Source: UBA4582 sp047630175 (GTDB lineage: Bacteria; Pseudomonadota; Gammaproteobacteria; Pseudomonadales; Azotimanducaceae). Taken from it: DNA of 36,654 nucleotides. The stretch spans positions 1 through 36,654 of the forward strand of contig JBLHVI010000034.1 of NCBI GenBank assembly GCA_047630175.1. The letters run 5' to 3'. Of the stretch, positions 24,803-33,744 are shown in pieces. A program made the translations under genes and the position numbers. The first letter of the stretch is position 1. Each line of letters starts with the position of its first letter. Below the pieces are notes generated by a model. The model did not search any database and was not told the DNA's origin. It saw only the letters and a program-made list of their open reading frames with translations.

Positions 24803-25093
24803 ATGGCCAAGCGTAAATTTACCCTGACATCGCAGGAAATGAACGACATCAATGCCCGCATCAAGACCCTCGAGTCGCAACTCAAGCACTCCAACGCCCG
24901 GGTCGACGAGCTCGAAGACGGGTTCGGGAAAGTCGACAAGCTGCTACAAAAAAAATCCAGACCAAAAACGGCTGACGCTTTGAGCGACGCCATTCTGGAC
25001 CTAGTAAACCTGACGTTGAACCCACCAGTGACCGCGCGCGTGCTTAGGGAAGAGGCCGAAGCGGCAGAATTGGCGCTGCTCGAAGCCGAGTAA
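24803..25093 (+). CDS. Small coiled-coil protein of unknown function
   Basis: A 96-residue charged protein not recognised as a member of any family. Residues about 8-52 have the heptad-like pattern of a coiled coil (MNDINARIKTLESQLKHSNA, then RVDELEDGFGKVDKLLQKK). A short linker (SRPKTAD), a hydrophobic helix (ALSDAILDLVNLTLNPP) and an Ala/Glu-rich tail (EEAEAAELALLEAE) follow. There is no signal peptide. The start has AAGGA with 7-base spacing, a strong ribosome binding site, which supports it being a real gene. Its last 50 bases overlap the 3' end of folK on the other strand. A scaffold or regulatory role is possible but speculative. Confidence 0.75.
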   Translation: MAKRKFTLTSQEMNDINARIKTLESQLKHSNARVDELEDGFGKVDKLLQKKSRPKTADALSDAILDLVNLTLNPPVTARVLREEAEAAELALLEAE

Positions 25094-25577
25094 TCGGGTC
25101 ACCGGATGCACGGCTGATTAGCGTATCGATTGATTCGAGCTGACCCGGCATAACTAGGTCTGGGCACAACTCGGCGAGGGGCACCAACACGAACAACCGC
25201 TGACACGCGCGAGGGTGAGGAATTACCAACTCCGGCGTATCGATAATCGCCTCACCGAAGCAAATAATATCAAGGTCCAGCACGCGGCTGGCATTAACCG
25301 CGTGAGATTTTGGTCGTCCTGCTTGTTGCTCAATAGCCTGCAATGCTACCAGCAACTGTTTAGCTGACAGTGATGTCTGCACTTCCACAACGCCGTTGAT
25401 AAATTCCCCGGCATCGTCTGCCATCAATACTGGCGCAGAACCCCACCATGAAGAACAGCGCAGCGGCGCCTCACTAAGACTTTCTAACGCCGCCAGCGAA
25501 TGGCTCAACGTCAACTCCCGGTCACCCAGATTTGAGCCGAAAGCCACCAGAGCTCGGTTATAGGATTTTTTTGTCAT
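25044..25577 (-). CDS. folK: 2-amino-4-hydroxy-6-hydroxymethyldihydropteridine pyrophosphokinase
   Basis: A 177-residue HPPK that transfers pyrophosphate from ATP to hydroxymethyl-dihydropterin in folate synthesis. Motifs: ALVAFGSNLGDRE at the N-terminus, NGVVEVQTSLSAKQLL, RVLDLDIICFGE (magnesium-binding Asp pair) and VIPHPRACQRLFVLVPLAEL. Length is near the E. coli protein (159) with a longer C-terminal tail. The C-terminal 16 codons are antisense to the small coiled-coil gene. It is read divergently from the serine hydrolase gene; no other folate gene is adjacent. Confidence 0.95.
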   Translation of the reverse strand: MTKKSYNRALVAFGSNLGDRELTLSHSLAALESLSEAPLRCSSWWGSAPVLMADDAGEFINGVVEVQTSLSAKQLLVALQAIEQQAGRPKSHAVNASRVLDLDIICFGEAIIDTPELVIPHPRACQRLFVLVPLAELCPDLVMPGQLESIDTLISRASGDPITRLRAAPILPLRPLP

Positions 25578-25782
25578 AGACTTATTCTACCAAAACGATT
25601 TACCTAAACGAACCATCCAACGCCACTATCCAACGCGCTATAGGGCCGGAAGGCAGAAGGAGATCCACGAATAGCAATTGCTTCGGTAATCATGCTAGCG
25701 TTACCTTGCAATAAAAGCCCGGAACTGGTGCCGGTCGCTTTATCAATTCGATACTTTATCTAAGTGATGAAAGGATTCTTAC

Positions 25783-26979
25783 ATGGGCATTACTCCAGAA
25801 GACGTTGGCCTGTCGGCCGCCAGACTCTACAAGATTGACCACCTGACCCAGCACTACATCAATGCAGGCAAGATCCCCGGCAGTGTCACGCTAGTAGCTC
25901 GACAGGGTCATATCGTCCATACAACTAGCCAGGGCAAGATGGATATCGAGGCCGATAAGGACATGAGCGACGATACGATTTTTCGTATCTATTCCATGTC
26001 CAAACCCATTACTAGTGCGGCATTAATGATGCTCTACGAAGATGGCAGGTTCCAGCTGGATGATCCCGTTACACGTTTTATACCCGCTTTCGAGCGGCTT
26101 AAAGTTTACAGCGCTGACGGCAATCACACCGCGCCTCTGCGCCCCATGACCATTCGCGATTTACTGACGCATACTTCGGGCCTAACCTACGGCTTTATGC
26201 AGAGCACAGCCGTTGATGCGATGTACCGCGAGCAGGGTGTTGAGCAGTCTGCCAGCCTCGAAGAGATGGTAGCCAAACTCGCTGATATCCCCTTGTTATT
26301 TACACCGGGTAGCCGCTGGAGCTACAGCGTCGCCACAGATGTTTGCGGACACCTCGTTGAGAAAATCTCTGACACGCCGTTTGACGAGTTCCTGCGCGAG
26401 CAAATTTTCGAGCCCTTGGAGATGGAAGATACGGGTTTTAGTGTGCCTGAGGACAAGGTGCATCGCTTTGCTGCCAACTATGAACGTACAACTGACGATC
26501 ATATGGTGCTGGCAGACTCACCTGAGTCTAGTCACTATTTACAGCAGCCCGGCTTGCTGTCTGGGGGCGGTGGTCTCGTCTCGACAATTCATGACTACTA
26601 TAAATTTGCCAGCATGTTATTGAATCAAGGCGAATTCGGCGGCACACGTATTCTGGGACGCAAGACCGTTGAGTTAATGCGCAGCAACCATATGCCTAAC
26701 AACGGTGATCTGACCAGCATGGGTCAGGCCGTATTCAGCGAGACCCCTTACGATGGCATTGGCTTCGGCCTCGGATTTTCTGTCATGCTCGACCCTGCAA
26801 CGGCACAAATACTCGGATCTGCTGGAGAATTTGCCTGGGGCGGTCTGGCCAGCACTTACTTTTTCGTTGATCCGGAAGAAGACATGCTGGTCATTTTCAT
26901 GACCCAATTGATGCCTTCTTCTTCCTATCCGATTCGGCGCGAAATGCGCGTTCTGGCATATCAGTCGCTTATTGACTAG
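25783..26979 (+). CDS. Beta-lactamase-fold serine hydrolase (class C / EstB-like)
   Basis: A 398-residue serine hydrolase of the beta-lactamase/transpeptidase-like superfamily. The nucleophile motif SxxK is SMSK (Ser71, Lys74) in RIYSMSKPITSAAL. The conserved LLTHTSGLTYG and the tyrosine region RWSYSVATDVCG follow, and GGGGLVSTIHDY lies late in the protein. No signal peptide is visible, so it is likely cytoplasmic, which argues for an esterase (EstB/LovD-like) rather than a beta-lactamase. The start ATG has AAGGA with 7-base spacing. It is a single gene between divergent folK and the convergent crotonase gene. Substrate unknown. Confidence 0.9.
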   Translation: MGITPEDVGLSAARLYKIDHLTQHYINAGKIPGSVTLVARQGHIVHTTSQGKMDIEADKDMSDDTIFRIYSMSKPITSAALMMLYEDGRFQLDDPVTRFIPAFERLKVYSADGNHTAPLRPMTIRDLLTHTSGLTYGFMQSTAVDAMYREQGVEQSASLEEMVAKLADIPLLFTPGSRWSYSVATDVCGHLVEKISDTPFDEFLREQIFEPLEMEDTGFSVPEDKVHRFAANYERTTDDHMVLADSPESSHYLQQPGLLSGGGGLVSTIHDYYKFASMLLNQGEFGGTRILGRKTVELMRSNHMPNNGDLTSMGQAVFSETPYDGIGFGLGFSVMLDPATAQILGSAGEFAWGGLASTYFFVDPEEDMLVIFMTQLMPSSSYPIRREMRVLAYQSLID

Positions 26980-27043
26980 CAAACGCCAACTGGCAGACTT
27001 GCGCTGCATAGCTAGTTATGTAGCACGCCATTAAGCAAGACCG

Positions 27044-27832
27044 TTAGTCGCCCTTGAAGGTGCCTGGTCTTTGTTCGAAGAATGCCGCAAGACCTTCGGT
27101 TCGATCTTCAGTGAGCGTCGTTAGAATATTTTGATCAGCATCCATATGCATCAGCGCATCGTCCATCGCCGCGCTGACCGCATTGATACTCTGCTTGATC
27201 ATCTGTACCGCCACAGGCGGCTGCTGCGCATACTGCTCGGCAAGCGCAATAGCCTTACCCAGCAATTGCGCTGCGGGTACAACATCATCCAAAAACCCCC
27301 AGTCCAACAGGGTACGAGCATCCTCGAAGGCACCCAACATGATCATACGCTTGGCCCGCGCCGGACCAATTAATCGCACGCACAGAGGCAAAGAGTGCCA
27401 CGCAAGATTGATTCCGAGATTCACTTCGGGATAACCACAGAAACAATCATCAGCGCCGACTCTAAAGTCACAAGCTGTGGGTATGCAAGCCCCGCCACCC
27501 AAAGCTGCGCCATTGACTGCAGCGATCGTGACCTGAGGTATCTCGCTGATCGCTCTAATCATTCTCGCACCAAGACCATGCTGCCGACGTCGCATCACAA
27601 GACTCGGTGGCGGAATCGACGCAGACTGTTTCAAGTCGGCACCCGCACTGAAGTGCTTCCCATTACCGGTGAATACAACCACTCGGGTTTGCTCGTCGTC
27701 TAGGAATCCGCGACTGACTTTTTCCAAATCACTCATCAGATCCGTGTTCAGTGCATTCGATGTCGCTGGGCGATTCAGACGCACCAGCGTCACGTGCCCC
27801 ATGCGTTCAATCACTAGATCCTTATAAGTCAT
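27044..27832 (-). CDS. Enoyl-CoA hydratase/isomerase (crotonase) family protein
   Basis: A 262-residue crotonase-fold protein. Fold motifs are clear: LVRLNRPATSNALN, the CoA-binding FSAGADLKQS, AAVNGAALGGGACI and CGYPEVNLGI. Relative to mitochondrial enoyl-CoA hydratase, the first catalytic Glu (in GGGCELA) is replaced: here the block reads GGGACIP. The second Glu (PEV) is kept. That pattern fits an isomerase or another crotonase activity rather than a classical hydratase. The ATG at 27832 (MTYKDLVIER) gives the usual N-terminus; in-frame TTG 27856 and GTG 27850 overlap or abut the DUF4340 stop. It is the last gene of the ABC-exporter operon, and the link between them is unexplained. Confidence 0.88.
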   Translation of the reverse strand: MTYKDLVIERMGHVTLVRLNRPATSNALNTDLMSDLEKVSRGFLDDEQTRVVVFTGNGKHFSAGADLKQSASIPPPSLVMRRRQHGLGARMIRAISEIPQVTIAAVNGAALGGGACIPTACDFRVGADDCFCGYPEVNLGINLAWHSLPLCVRLIGPARAKRMIMLGAFEDARTLLDWGFLDDVVPAAQLLGKAIALAEQYAQQPPVAVQMIKQSINAVSAAMDDALMHMDADQNILTTLTEDRTEGLAAFFEQRPGTFKGD

Positions 27833-27852
27833 TTCATTGTTAGCGTTCACCC

Positions 27853-28902
27853 TCAAAACTCCTCGCCATTGTTGGGCTCGACAAACGCTCCTGCAACGGG
27901 TTCTTCAACAAAATCAATCATTGTCCGTGCCAGCTGCTCATAGTGATACTGACCGACCCGATAGGCCCACCGATCGATATCATCACTTAATCCAAACGCC
28001 AGTCGGTCGGCGTCAGTGAGCAGGGCTCCGGCTGTGACCGCCAGCCAATATTCACCGTCTTTTTCAACGCCGCGAAGCAACAAGGTGCGATTTTCGCCCA
28101 GCTCAAACTGGGCAGTGATGGCATATTCCCAATCTAGTGCATCAAAGGGTTGAACATCCTGCAATCGCAAATTCACCAGCGACCGGGTTATCTCGTCAGC
28201 GACGCCAGGATATTTCAACGCCTTTCCTTGCGGCAGATTCACCACACGTGCATTGTCGATGGGCTTGGTTGGATCAGCAGCACTGTCTATCTCAACCATG
28301 CCGGGCTCGTCAGCGCCCAACATAATTCCGGTCACATGTTCCGCATCGATGTTCAAAATCAAGGGAGCCAACCAAGCCGCTGGGTCTGCTGACAGCGCCA
28401 GGGGCTTGTCCACGAGCCACGCCTGCGGATCATCTGCCAGACGAACATATTGACCATCCCGCTCGGCTGGCTGCTTGCCCACAAGCATCGACCAAGCTTT
28501 ACCACCTGCGGATTCTTTAAGCGTCACACGCAGGGCTTGACTGCCTAACACCGTAATCGCAGACAACCCTAATTGGGCTAAGCGTTCTGGATTCGCCGTT
28601 TTCGCTTCCACAAATACCATTTCAGCACTGGCGCGTAACAGCGGCACCAGCTTGGCCATGTCAGCGCCATAACCATCGCGCTCCTGAACCTGCCAAGTGC
28701 CATTGACACGCAGCAGATGTGTTGCTTGATTTGGTCCTTGCAGATGCAGACTCGTCACTGCGTCGAGACTGGTTTTGAGGTCCGGGAATACGCGCTGGCC
28801 AGCAGCACCAACCTCGTCAACGCTCGGCCGCACGCCCAGATAAGCGATCATTGCCATCACGACAATAGCCGCGGATAAAAAGCTTAATGTGCGCTTATTC
28901 AT
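27853..28902 (-). CDS. DUF4340 domain-containing membrane-anchored protein
   Basis: A 349-residue protein with a single N-terminal membrane helix (LSFLSAAIVVMAMIAYLGV), the rest presumably periplasmic. The body resembles DUF4340 proteins: repeated beta-rich units with W-x-V-Q-E and KPLALSADPAAW-type segments (TWQVQERDGYGADMAKLVPL, AWLVDKPLALSADPAAWLAP). DUF4340 proteins commonly accompany GldG-like ABC auxiliary proteins, as here. The start overlaps the GldG-like gene's stop by 4 bases (ATGA). Its biochemical role is unknown; it is likely an accessory subunit of the exporter. Confidence 0.85.
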   Translation of the reverse strand: MNKRTLSFLSAAIVVMAMIAYLGVRPSVDEVGAAGQRVFPDLKTSLDAVTSLHLQGPNQATHLLRVNGTWQVQERDGYGADMAKLVPLLRASAEMVFVEAKTANPERLAQLGLSAITVLGSQALRVTLKESAGGKAWSMLVGKQPAERDGQYVRLADDPQAWLVDKPLALSADPAAWLAPLILNIDAEHVTGIMLGADEPGMVEIDSAADPTKPIDNARVVNLPQGKALKYPGVADEITRSLVNLRLQDVQPFDALDWEYAITAQFELGENRTLLLRGVEKDGEYWLAVTAGALLTDADRLAFGLSDDIDRWAYRVGQYHYEQLARTMIDFVEEPVAGAFVEPNNGEEF

Positions 28903-30785
28903 TCTTCAACCCGACGCAATCGCACGTAATGTATCGCCATCAGCAGCAAAATCAACAACAGCGGCAACAGAGCAATATTAATAAATTTCAAGGTCGTACC
29001 GAGCGCCTCAATATCCTTATCTAGCTGATGTCGCACGTCACGCAAGTCCTTACGAATACGCAGCTTTTCAGCCTGAAATTGCAGCAAGGCCGTCTCTTGC
29101 TCAGGACTCAAACTCAGCTGGATTTGTTGGCCTCGGCTTGCTTCTAACTCGCTGAGTTGACGTTCGGTGTCGGCCAGTTGAGCCTGTAAGTCGTCGGCAC
29201 TGGCCAAGTAGCGAGCTTCCGCCTCCCGCCGCAAATCTTGCACGACATCAAACGGACGAGTGAAACGGCCGCGACTACGGATGCTGATCAAGTCTGAACT
29301 ACCGGCCAGGTTCTCAACAGCGTTGATGACAAAGTCGCCGTTGTTCGCCCAAGGACTGGCAATACTTTGACCAAAGAAGTCCTGCACCTGCACCCATAAG
29401 CGATCTGAGAGAAGGTCGGTATCAGCAATAACGATGACGTTGAGATTCCCGATTGCATCATCATTCACCGCACCACTGTCTTCATTAAGAGCGCCATCAG
29501 CCACTAAGCTAACGGCCCTGATGTCGCTGTTAGGATAGGCGGTTACCGCCGGGCCGGTAATCCGCACGGCCAGCGGATAACGGGTACCAGTGGCTTTAAA
29601 ATCTAGCTGCAGGTCCGCTGGGTCGGTCAGGGTCTCAAAGCGAATACGATCAATGGGCATCGCGAACTCACTGGAGGCAATCAACACCTCAACGATTGTG
29701 GTGCGATCTGCTATTAGCTCCAAAATACCCGCTGAACTCACGTTCAAGGTTTCCAGAGACGCCAGGGTCACATCGTCGAGGTTGAAGTTTTCCTGCTGTA
29801 ACCCAAGAATACCGAGGTGGCGCAATGGCTGGCCGTTGGGGCCGCCAACTGAAAGCGCCTGCTGGGCATCACCAAGCACCTTATCCGCCAGCAATACCAC
29901 TCCCCAGTGGGACAACAACGGAAAATCGGAGGGCAGTTGCGCAGGCGCGGCTGGCATCATCGGGCTGGCCTGAGGTACTTGCGTCTCAACCAAGGGGTCA
30001 ACAAAAACCAGCAGGCGGCCGCCGGCAAGTGCAAACTTATCGATGCTCATCAATAACGACTCTGACAAATTATGCGGATGCACCAGCATCAGCACATCGA
30101 GCTTGTCGGGCAAGGACTCAGCGGCAAGATCAACCGACTCGACGTCAAAGGCTTCAGCAAGCTGATCGGCGATAATCCATGCCGGGGTCGACTGAAAGGT
30201 AGTCATGTCCATATCACCCTGAATCTTCAAACTAGACAGCAAACCAATACGCGGTTTCTCAATGACCTGAAGACTTTGAATCAACTTGCTGATCTCGTAT
30301 TCCAGAAACTCTTCTTTATCTGGCTGAAAAAAACCAATCACCCGTTGGTCGTCAAGGGCATTGGTCGCCGCCAGCCCAAAATACAACTCATCACCGGCAT
30401 TGTTAACCGGCACTGCCTGCAGACCAAACGCCGCCGCTTGATCTTGGGCGTCAGAGAAGGGCTCAGGGTCAACGAGGGTCAGACGAATTTTGCCCCCGCC
30501 GAGCCGCTCATATTCCTGCAGTAATTCACGCACGCGACTCGCGTAGGCACGCAGCGTGGTTAAATCCTGACTGGCTTCTTCTGAGAAGAAAAAATAAAAG
30601 TTAAGCGGCTCGTCAATGCGCCCCACAATCGCTTCACTGCCCGCCGACAAGGTATAAAGTTTGTTTTCCGTCAGGTCCAACCGCGCGCCACTGAACCAGA
30701 GATTATTCACCAGCGTGAACAACAGGAACGCTACGGCCAGCAATGCCAGGCCCAATCCAGAATAAACGTTTCGACTCATTTGCAT
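28899..30785 (-). CDS. GldG-like ABC transporter auxiliary protein
   Basis: A 628-residue protein of the GldG/ABC-type uncharacterised auxiliary family. An N-terminal helix (LGLALLAVAFLLFTLV) is followed by LDLTENKLYTLSAGSEAIV, the hallmark of the family, and LNFYFFFSEEA. A large periplasmic region then runs to about 520. Residues about 535-590 form a charged coiled coil (LQAQLADTERQLSELEASRG). A C-terminal helix (INIALLPLLLILLLMAIHYV) ends in Arg-rich residues. The start is 2 bases after the permease stop. In Bacteroidetes GldG works with GldA and GldF in gliding; in proteobacteria the substrate is not known. Confidence 0.88.
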   Translation of the reverse strand: MQMSRNVYSGLGLALLAVAFLLFTLVNNLWFSGARLDLTENKLYTLSAGSEAIVGRIDEPLNFYFFFSEEASQDLTTLRAYASRVRELLQEYERLGGGKIRLTLVDPEPFSDAQDQAAAFGLQAVPVNNAGDELYFGLAATNALDDQRVIGFFQPDKEEFLEYEISKLIQSLQVIEKPRIGLLSSLKIQGDMDMTTFQSTPAWIIADQLAEAFDVESVDLAAESLPDKLDVLMLVHPHNLSESLLMSIDKFALAGGRLLVFVDPLVETQVPQASPMMPAAPAQLPSDFPLLSHWGVVLLADKVLGDAQQALSVGGPNGQPLRHLGILGLQQENFNLDDVTLASLETLNVSSAGILELIADRTTIVEVLIASSEFAMPIDRIRFETLTDPADLQLDFKATGTRYPLAVRITGPAVTAYPNSDIRAVSLVADGALNEDSGAVNDDAIGNLNVIVIADTDLLSDRLWVQVQDFFGQSIASPWANNGDFVINAVENLAGSSDLISIRSRGRFTRPFDVVQDLRREAEARYLASADDLQAQLADTERQLSELEASRGQQIQLSLSPEQETALLQFQAEKLRIRKDLRDVRHQLDKDIEALGTTLKFINIALLPLLLILLLMAIHYVRLRRVEE

Positions 30786-30787
30786 GC

Positions 30788-31522
30788 CTATCGTGCCTGT
30801 TTCATTTCAACGACCACCGTAGTGGCCAGCAACCAAAATAGGATCACCGAAAGAAAATAAAGTAAATCATTGAGGCCTAGAACACCTTTAGTAATGGCGC
30901 CAAAATGCGTCATAAAGCTGAGGCTCGCCACAGTATCCACCAGTAGCAGTGGCAACCAGTCCTTAAAGACATTGAGCACCATAGGAAAGCCGGCGAGGAC
31001 AAACACCAAGCAGACCGAGGCGGTGAGAATAAAAGCGATCACCTGACTCTTGCTGACGGCCGACATACACGAACCCACAGCAAGGAACCCGCCGGCCATC
31101 AGCCAGCTACCAATATAACTCGCGACAATGACACCGTTATCTGGCTCACCGAGATAATTCACTGTCAGCCAGAGAGGGAAGGTCAACAACAGGGCCAAGC
31201 CCGCAAACAGCCAAGCCGCCAGAAACTTTCCCAAGACTGCCTCAAACCGCGTGATAGGCAACGTCAGCAGTAGCTCAATTGAGCCAGACTTGCGCTCCTC
31301 GGACCAAAGACGCATTGCAATTGCCGGCACCAAAAATAAATACAACCAAGGATGGAAGTTAAAAAACGGCGCCAGGTCAGCCTGCTCGCGTTCATAGAAA
31401 TTGCCCATGTAAAACGTGAACACGCCCGATAAAACCAGAAATATCAGGATGAAGACGTAAGCCAACGGTGTCGCAAAGTAGCTCGCCAGTTCTCGCCCAG
31501 CAATGACTCTAATACCATTCAT
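30788..31522 (-). CDS. ABC-2 type permease, GldF-like
   Basis: A 244-residue ABC-2 family permease with six hydrophobic segments. It begins MNGIRVIAGRELASYFATPLAYVF, the typical N-terminus of GldF/NosY-like permeases, and contains MRLWSEERKSGSIELLLTLP, the conserved cytoplasmic ABC-2 motif. It should form the membrane pore with the ATPase encoded upstream, whose stop codon overlaps this start by 4 bases. The direction is probably export or lipid/protein handling, as in other ABC-2 systems; the cargo is unknown. Confidence 0.92.
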   Translation of the reverse strand: MNGIRVIAGRELASYFATPLAYVFILIFLVLSGVFTFYMGNFYEREQADLAPFFNFHPWLYLFLVPAIAMRLWSEERKSGSIELLLTLPITRFEAVLGKFLAAWLFAGLALLLTFPLWLTVNYLGEPDNGVIVASYIGSWLMAGGFLAVGSCMSAVSKSQVIAFILTASVCLVFVLAGFPMVLNVFKDWLPLLLVDTVASLSFMTHFGAITKGVLGLNDLLYFLSVILFWLLATTVVVEMKQAR

Positions 31523-32457
31523 AGACCTGCCTCACTGGTGACTTCACGGAACACTTCATCAAGCCGACCCTTTTCTTGGACAATACTGGTGACGGCCAAA
31601 TTTCGCTCACGCACTAACTGACTGACTGACAGTAAAATAGAGGCGGATCCATCACGTGGGAACAGCGTCAGCCGATTAGCCGTCGCATGAGCTTCAACCT
31701 TGCCTACCTCCTCTAAGCCGGCAAACGCGCCTATCAGGTCTGCTGCCATTGTTGTCTCATCAAGGGTCAGTGTCAGCGCACCGTGATACTTGGAGCGCTG
31801 CTCCAGTGCTGTCGGCTCACAATCAGCGACAATACGACCTTGGGCGATAATTATCGCGCGACTGCAAACCGCGGTGACCTCCTCTAAAATATGCGTCGAG
31901 ATGATGACGATTTTGTCTTTTGCCAGACCGCGAATCATCTCCCGGACCTGATGCTTTTGGTTAGGGTCGAGGCCATCAGTGGGCTCATCAAGAACCAAAA
32001 CCTGGGGGTCGTGTATAATAGCTTGCGCTAAACCCACGCGCCGTTTGAAGCCTTTTGACAACGTTTCAATGCGCTGATCTAGTACGCCGCCCAGTGACAT
32101 GATCTCAACAACCTCACGAAGTCGACGCTGCTGCTCACTGCCAGCAAGACCACGAGCCGCGGCGATAAACTTGAGAAAACTACGAGGGGTCATTTCGTCA
32201 TAGCACGGAGCACCTTCCGGCAGATAGCCCATCTGTCGCTGGGCAGCAATAGTATTGCGCTCGATATCGCAGCCAAACACCGACACAGAACCTTCGGTAG
32301 GCTTAAGAAATCCGGTGAGGATCTTCATAGTCGTCGACTTACCAGCGCCATTGGGACCTAAAAATCCCAATACCTCCCCCGGTGCCAGACGAAAAGAGAC
32401 GTCATTAACAGCGACAAGGTCGTCGAAGCGCTTTACCAGGTGATTTATCTCAATCAT
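31519..32457 (-). CDS. ABC transporter ATPase, GldA-like
   Basis: A 312-residue ABC ATPase for the ABC-2 permease. Walker A GPNGAGKST, Q-loop MGYLPEGAPCYDEM, signature LSKGFKRRVGLAQAI, Walker B VLVLDEPTDGLDP and H-loop ISTHILEEV are present. A C-terminal DUF4162-like tail of about 90 residues follows. The ATG at 32457 (MIEINHLVKRFDD) gives the family N-terminus; an upstream in-frame start at 32505 would add 16 unlikely residues. It is the first gene of the operon ATPase, permease, GldG, DUF4340, crotonase; its promoter should lie in 32458-32640. Confidence 0.93.
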   Translation of the reverse strand: MIEINHLVKRFDDLVAVNDVSFRLAPGEVLGFLGPNGAGKSTTMKILTGFLKPTEGSVSVFGCDIERNTIAAQRQMGYLPEGAPCYDEMTPRSFLKFIAAARGLAGSEQQRRLREVVEIMSLGGVLDQRIETLSKGFKRRVGLAQAIIHDPQVLVLDEPTDGLDPNQKHQVREMIRGLAKDKIVIISTHILEEVTAVCSRAIIIAQGRIVADCEPTALEQRSKYHGALTLTLDETTMAADLIGAFAGLEEVGKVEAHATANRLTLFPRDGSASILLSVSQLVRERNLAVTSIVQEKGRLDEVFREVTSEAGL

Positions 32458-32678
32458 GCGGTTCCATTCTTTTTGTCGAGCGTCTAGGCCAAGCGCTGTC
32501 GGCATTGTACCGAGGCATCGCTTATACGATATAGGGTGTGCTAAAAATGGCGAGTATATTAGCGAGTTTTACAAATTCGAGCAAAACAATCCCAGAGTGA
32601 TCCGAGCATATTGGTTATTATGCGGCACCATGCACACCGTTATCACCCTTGCACACTATTACTGAGTATATTGCATCC

Positions 32679-32903
32679 ATGCCGCGCACCCAGAGACTTA
32701 CCAAGACAGACGCTATCGCGTTCTTGCTAACCCACATTGTTGTCGAGCGGGGAAAAAGCTTCGAGATGAACGCCCTTAACTTATTCCATATCATGAGTAT
32801 GGCGGACATCGCAGTCGAACAATCTATACAACAGGATGATTCGATCCCCCACGAAATCATGGAAGCCATTGCTCAGCCATTTATCCAAAACCTCTCACCC
32901 TAA
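32679..32903 (+). CDS. Possible small protein of unknown function
   Basis: A 74-residue open frame (MPRTQRLTKTDAIAFLLTHI...) with balanced amino acid composition, alternating hydrophobic and charged helices (FEMNALNLFHIMSMADIAVE) and an acidic segment (QQDDSIPHEIMEAI). No family is recognised. The ribosome binding site is poor (GAG 13 bases upstream), and the frame is open a further 10 codons to a TTG at 32649. It stands between the divergent ABC operon and the HAD gene. It looks more protein-like than the antisense frame at 32618-32869, but this may be a chance ORF. Confidence 0.45.
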   Translation: MPRTQRLTKTDAIAFLLTHIVVERGKSFEMNALNLFHIMSMADIAVEQSIQQDDSIPHEIMEAIAQPFIQNLSP

Positions 32904-33019
32904 ACATCCTTACGCTGACGTTTGTAAAAAACCAACAGCGGAAACTTACGCCTGTTGCTTAACAGAGGAATCTATTACCCTGTTTAACCTAGCCTAAGTA
33001 TTCGCATAAAAGCTCGCCT

Positions 33020-33742
33020 ATGAACCAAGAAATGATCGACAAAATGATGCTGCTCGCAAGGCCAGCAGCGCTAATATTTGACCTAGATGGGACGCTTCTC
33101 GATACCGAACCGTTGTATACCGCCGCCGCGCAAAAAGTTATGGACCCGTTTGGCGCTACCTACACCATGGCCTTAAAAAAACGTTGCATGGGCGGCGATT
33201 CACGGCGCAGCGCGCAACTTGCTATTGACCACGGCCACCTACCACTGACGGTCGATGAGTACTTAACACAACGAGAAGTCCACCTGCTTGCGCTGTTTGC
33301 CGACGCGCCAGAAATCCCTGATGCCGGCGAGTTCATCAACAAGGTCGGTCATACTGACCTACCTCTTGGCTTAGCCACCAGTTCTCATCGACATCTAATG
33401 GACATCAAACTCAGTAACAGATCTTGGCGCCAACACTTCCAGCAGATCATCAACGGGGATCATCCCGGTCTAGCTAAGGGTAAGCCGGCCCCAGATATAT
33501 TTTTGATGTGCGCCCAGGCGCTGGACGTCGATCCCGCGCTATGTATCGCTTTTGAAGACTCACTGAATGGCATTGAGGCCGCTATCGGCGCTGGCATGCA
33601 GGTCATCGCCATCAACAGCCCCTACGTAGACGCCGCTGACCTTCAGGACGCGACGCTGGTGATCAATCGCTATGCGGAACTCATGCCCCTGCTGACGGTT
33701 TGGACTCAGGCACCGGACAGAACACCGATAACCGGCGGTTAA
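33020..33742 (+). CDS. HAD-superfamily hydrolase (phosphoglycolate/beta-phosphoglucomutase-like)
   Basis: A 240-residue HAD subfamily IA protein. Motif I is IFDLDGTLLDTEP with Asp21 nucleophile and Asp23 acid/base. Motif II is LATSSHRHL, the motif III Lys is in LAKGKPAPDIFL and motif IV is AFEDSLNGIEAA. The alpha-helical cap type 1 between motifs I and II is of normal size. These enzymes dephosphorylate small sugar phosphates or similar metabolites in the cytoplasm; the substrate is not deducible. No clear ribosome binding site precedes the ATG; internal ATGs lie 4 and 8 codons downstream. It ends 2 bases from the convergent phaR. Confidence 0.92.
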   Translation: MNQEMIDKMMLLARPAALIFDLDGTLLDTEPLYTAAAQKVMDPFGATYTMALKKRCMGGDSRRSAQLAIDHGHLPLTVDEYLTQREVHLLALFADAPEIPDAGEFINKVGHTDLPLGLATSSHRHLMDIKLSNRSWRQHFQQIINGDHPGLAKGKPAPDIFLMCAQALDVDPALCIAFEDSLNGIEAAIGAGMQVIAINSPYVDAADLQDATLVINRYAELMPLLTVWTQAPDRTPITGG

Positions 33743-33744
33743 GG

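Noticed and set aside
32618..32869. 83-codon frame (-) opposite the small unknown ORF
   Set aside because: Cys/Ser/Met-rich translation typical of an antisense shadow; the plus frame looks more protein-like.
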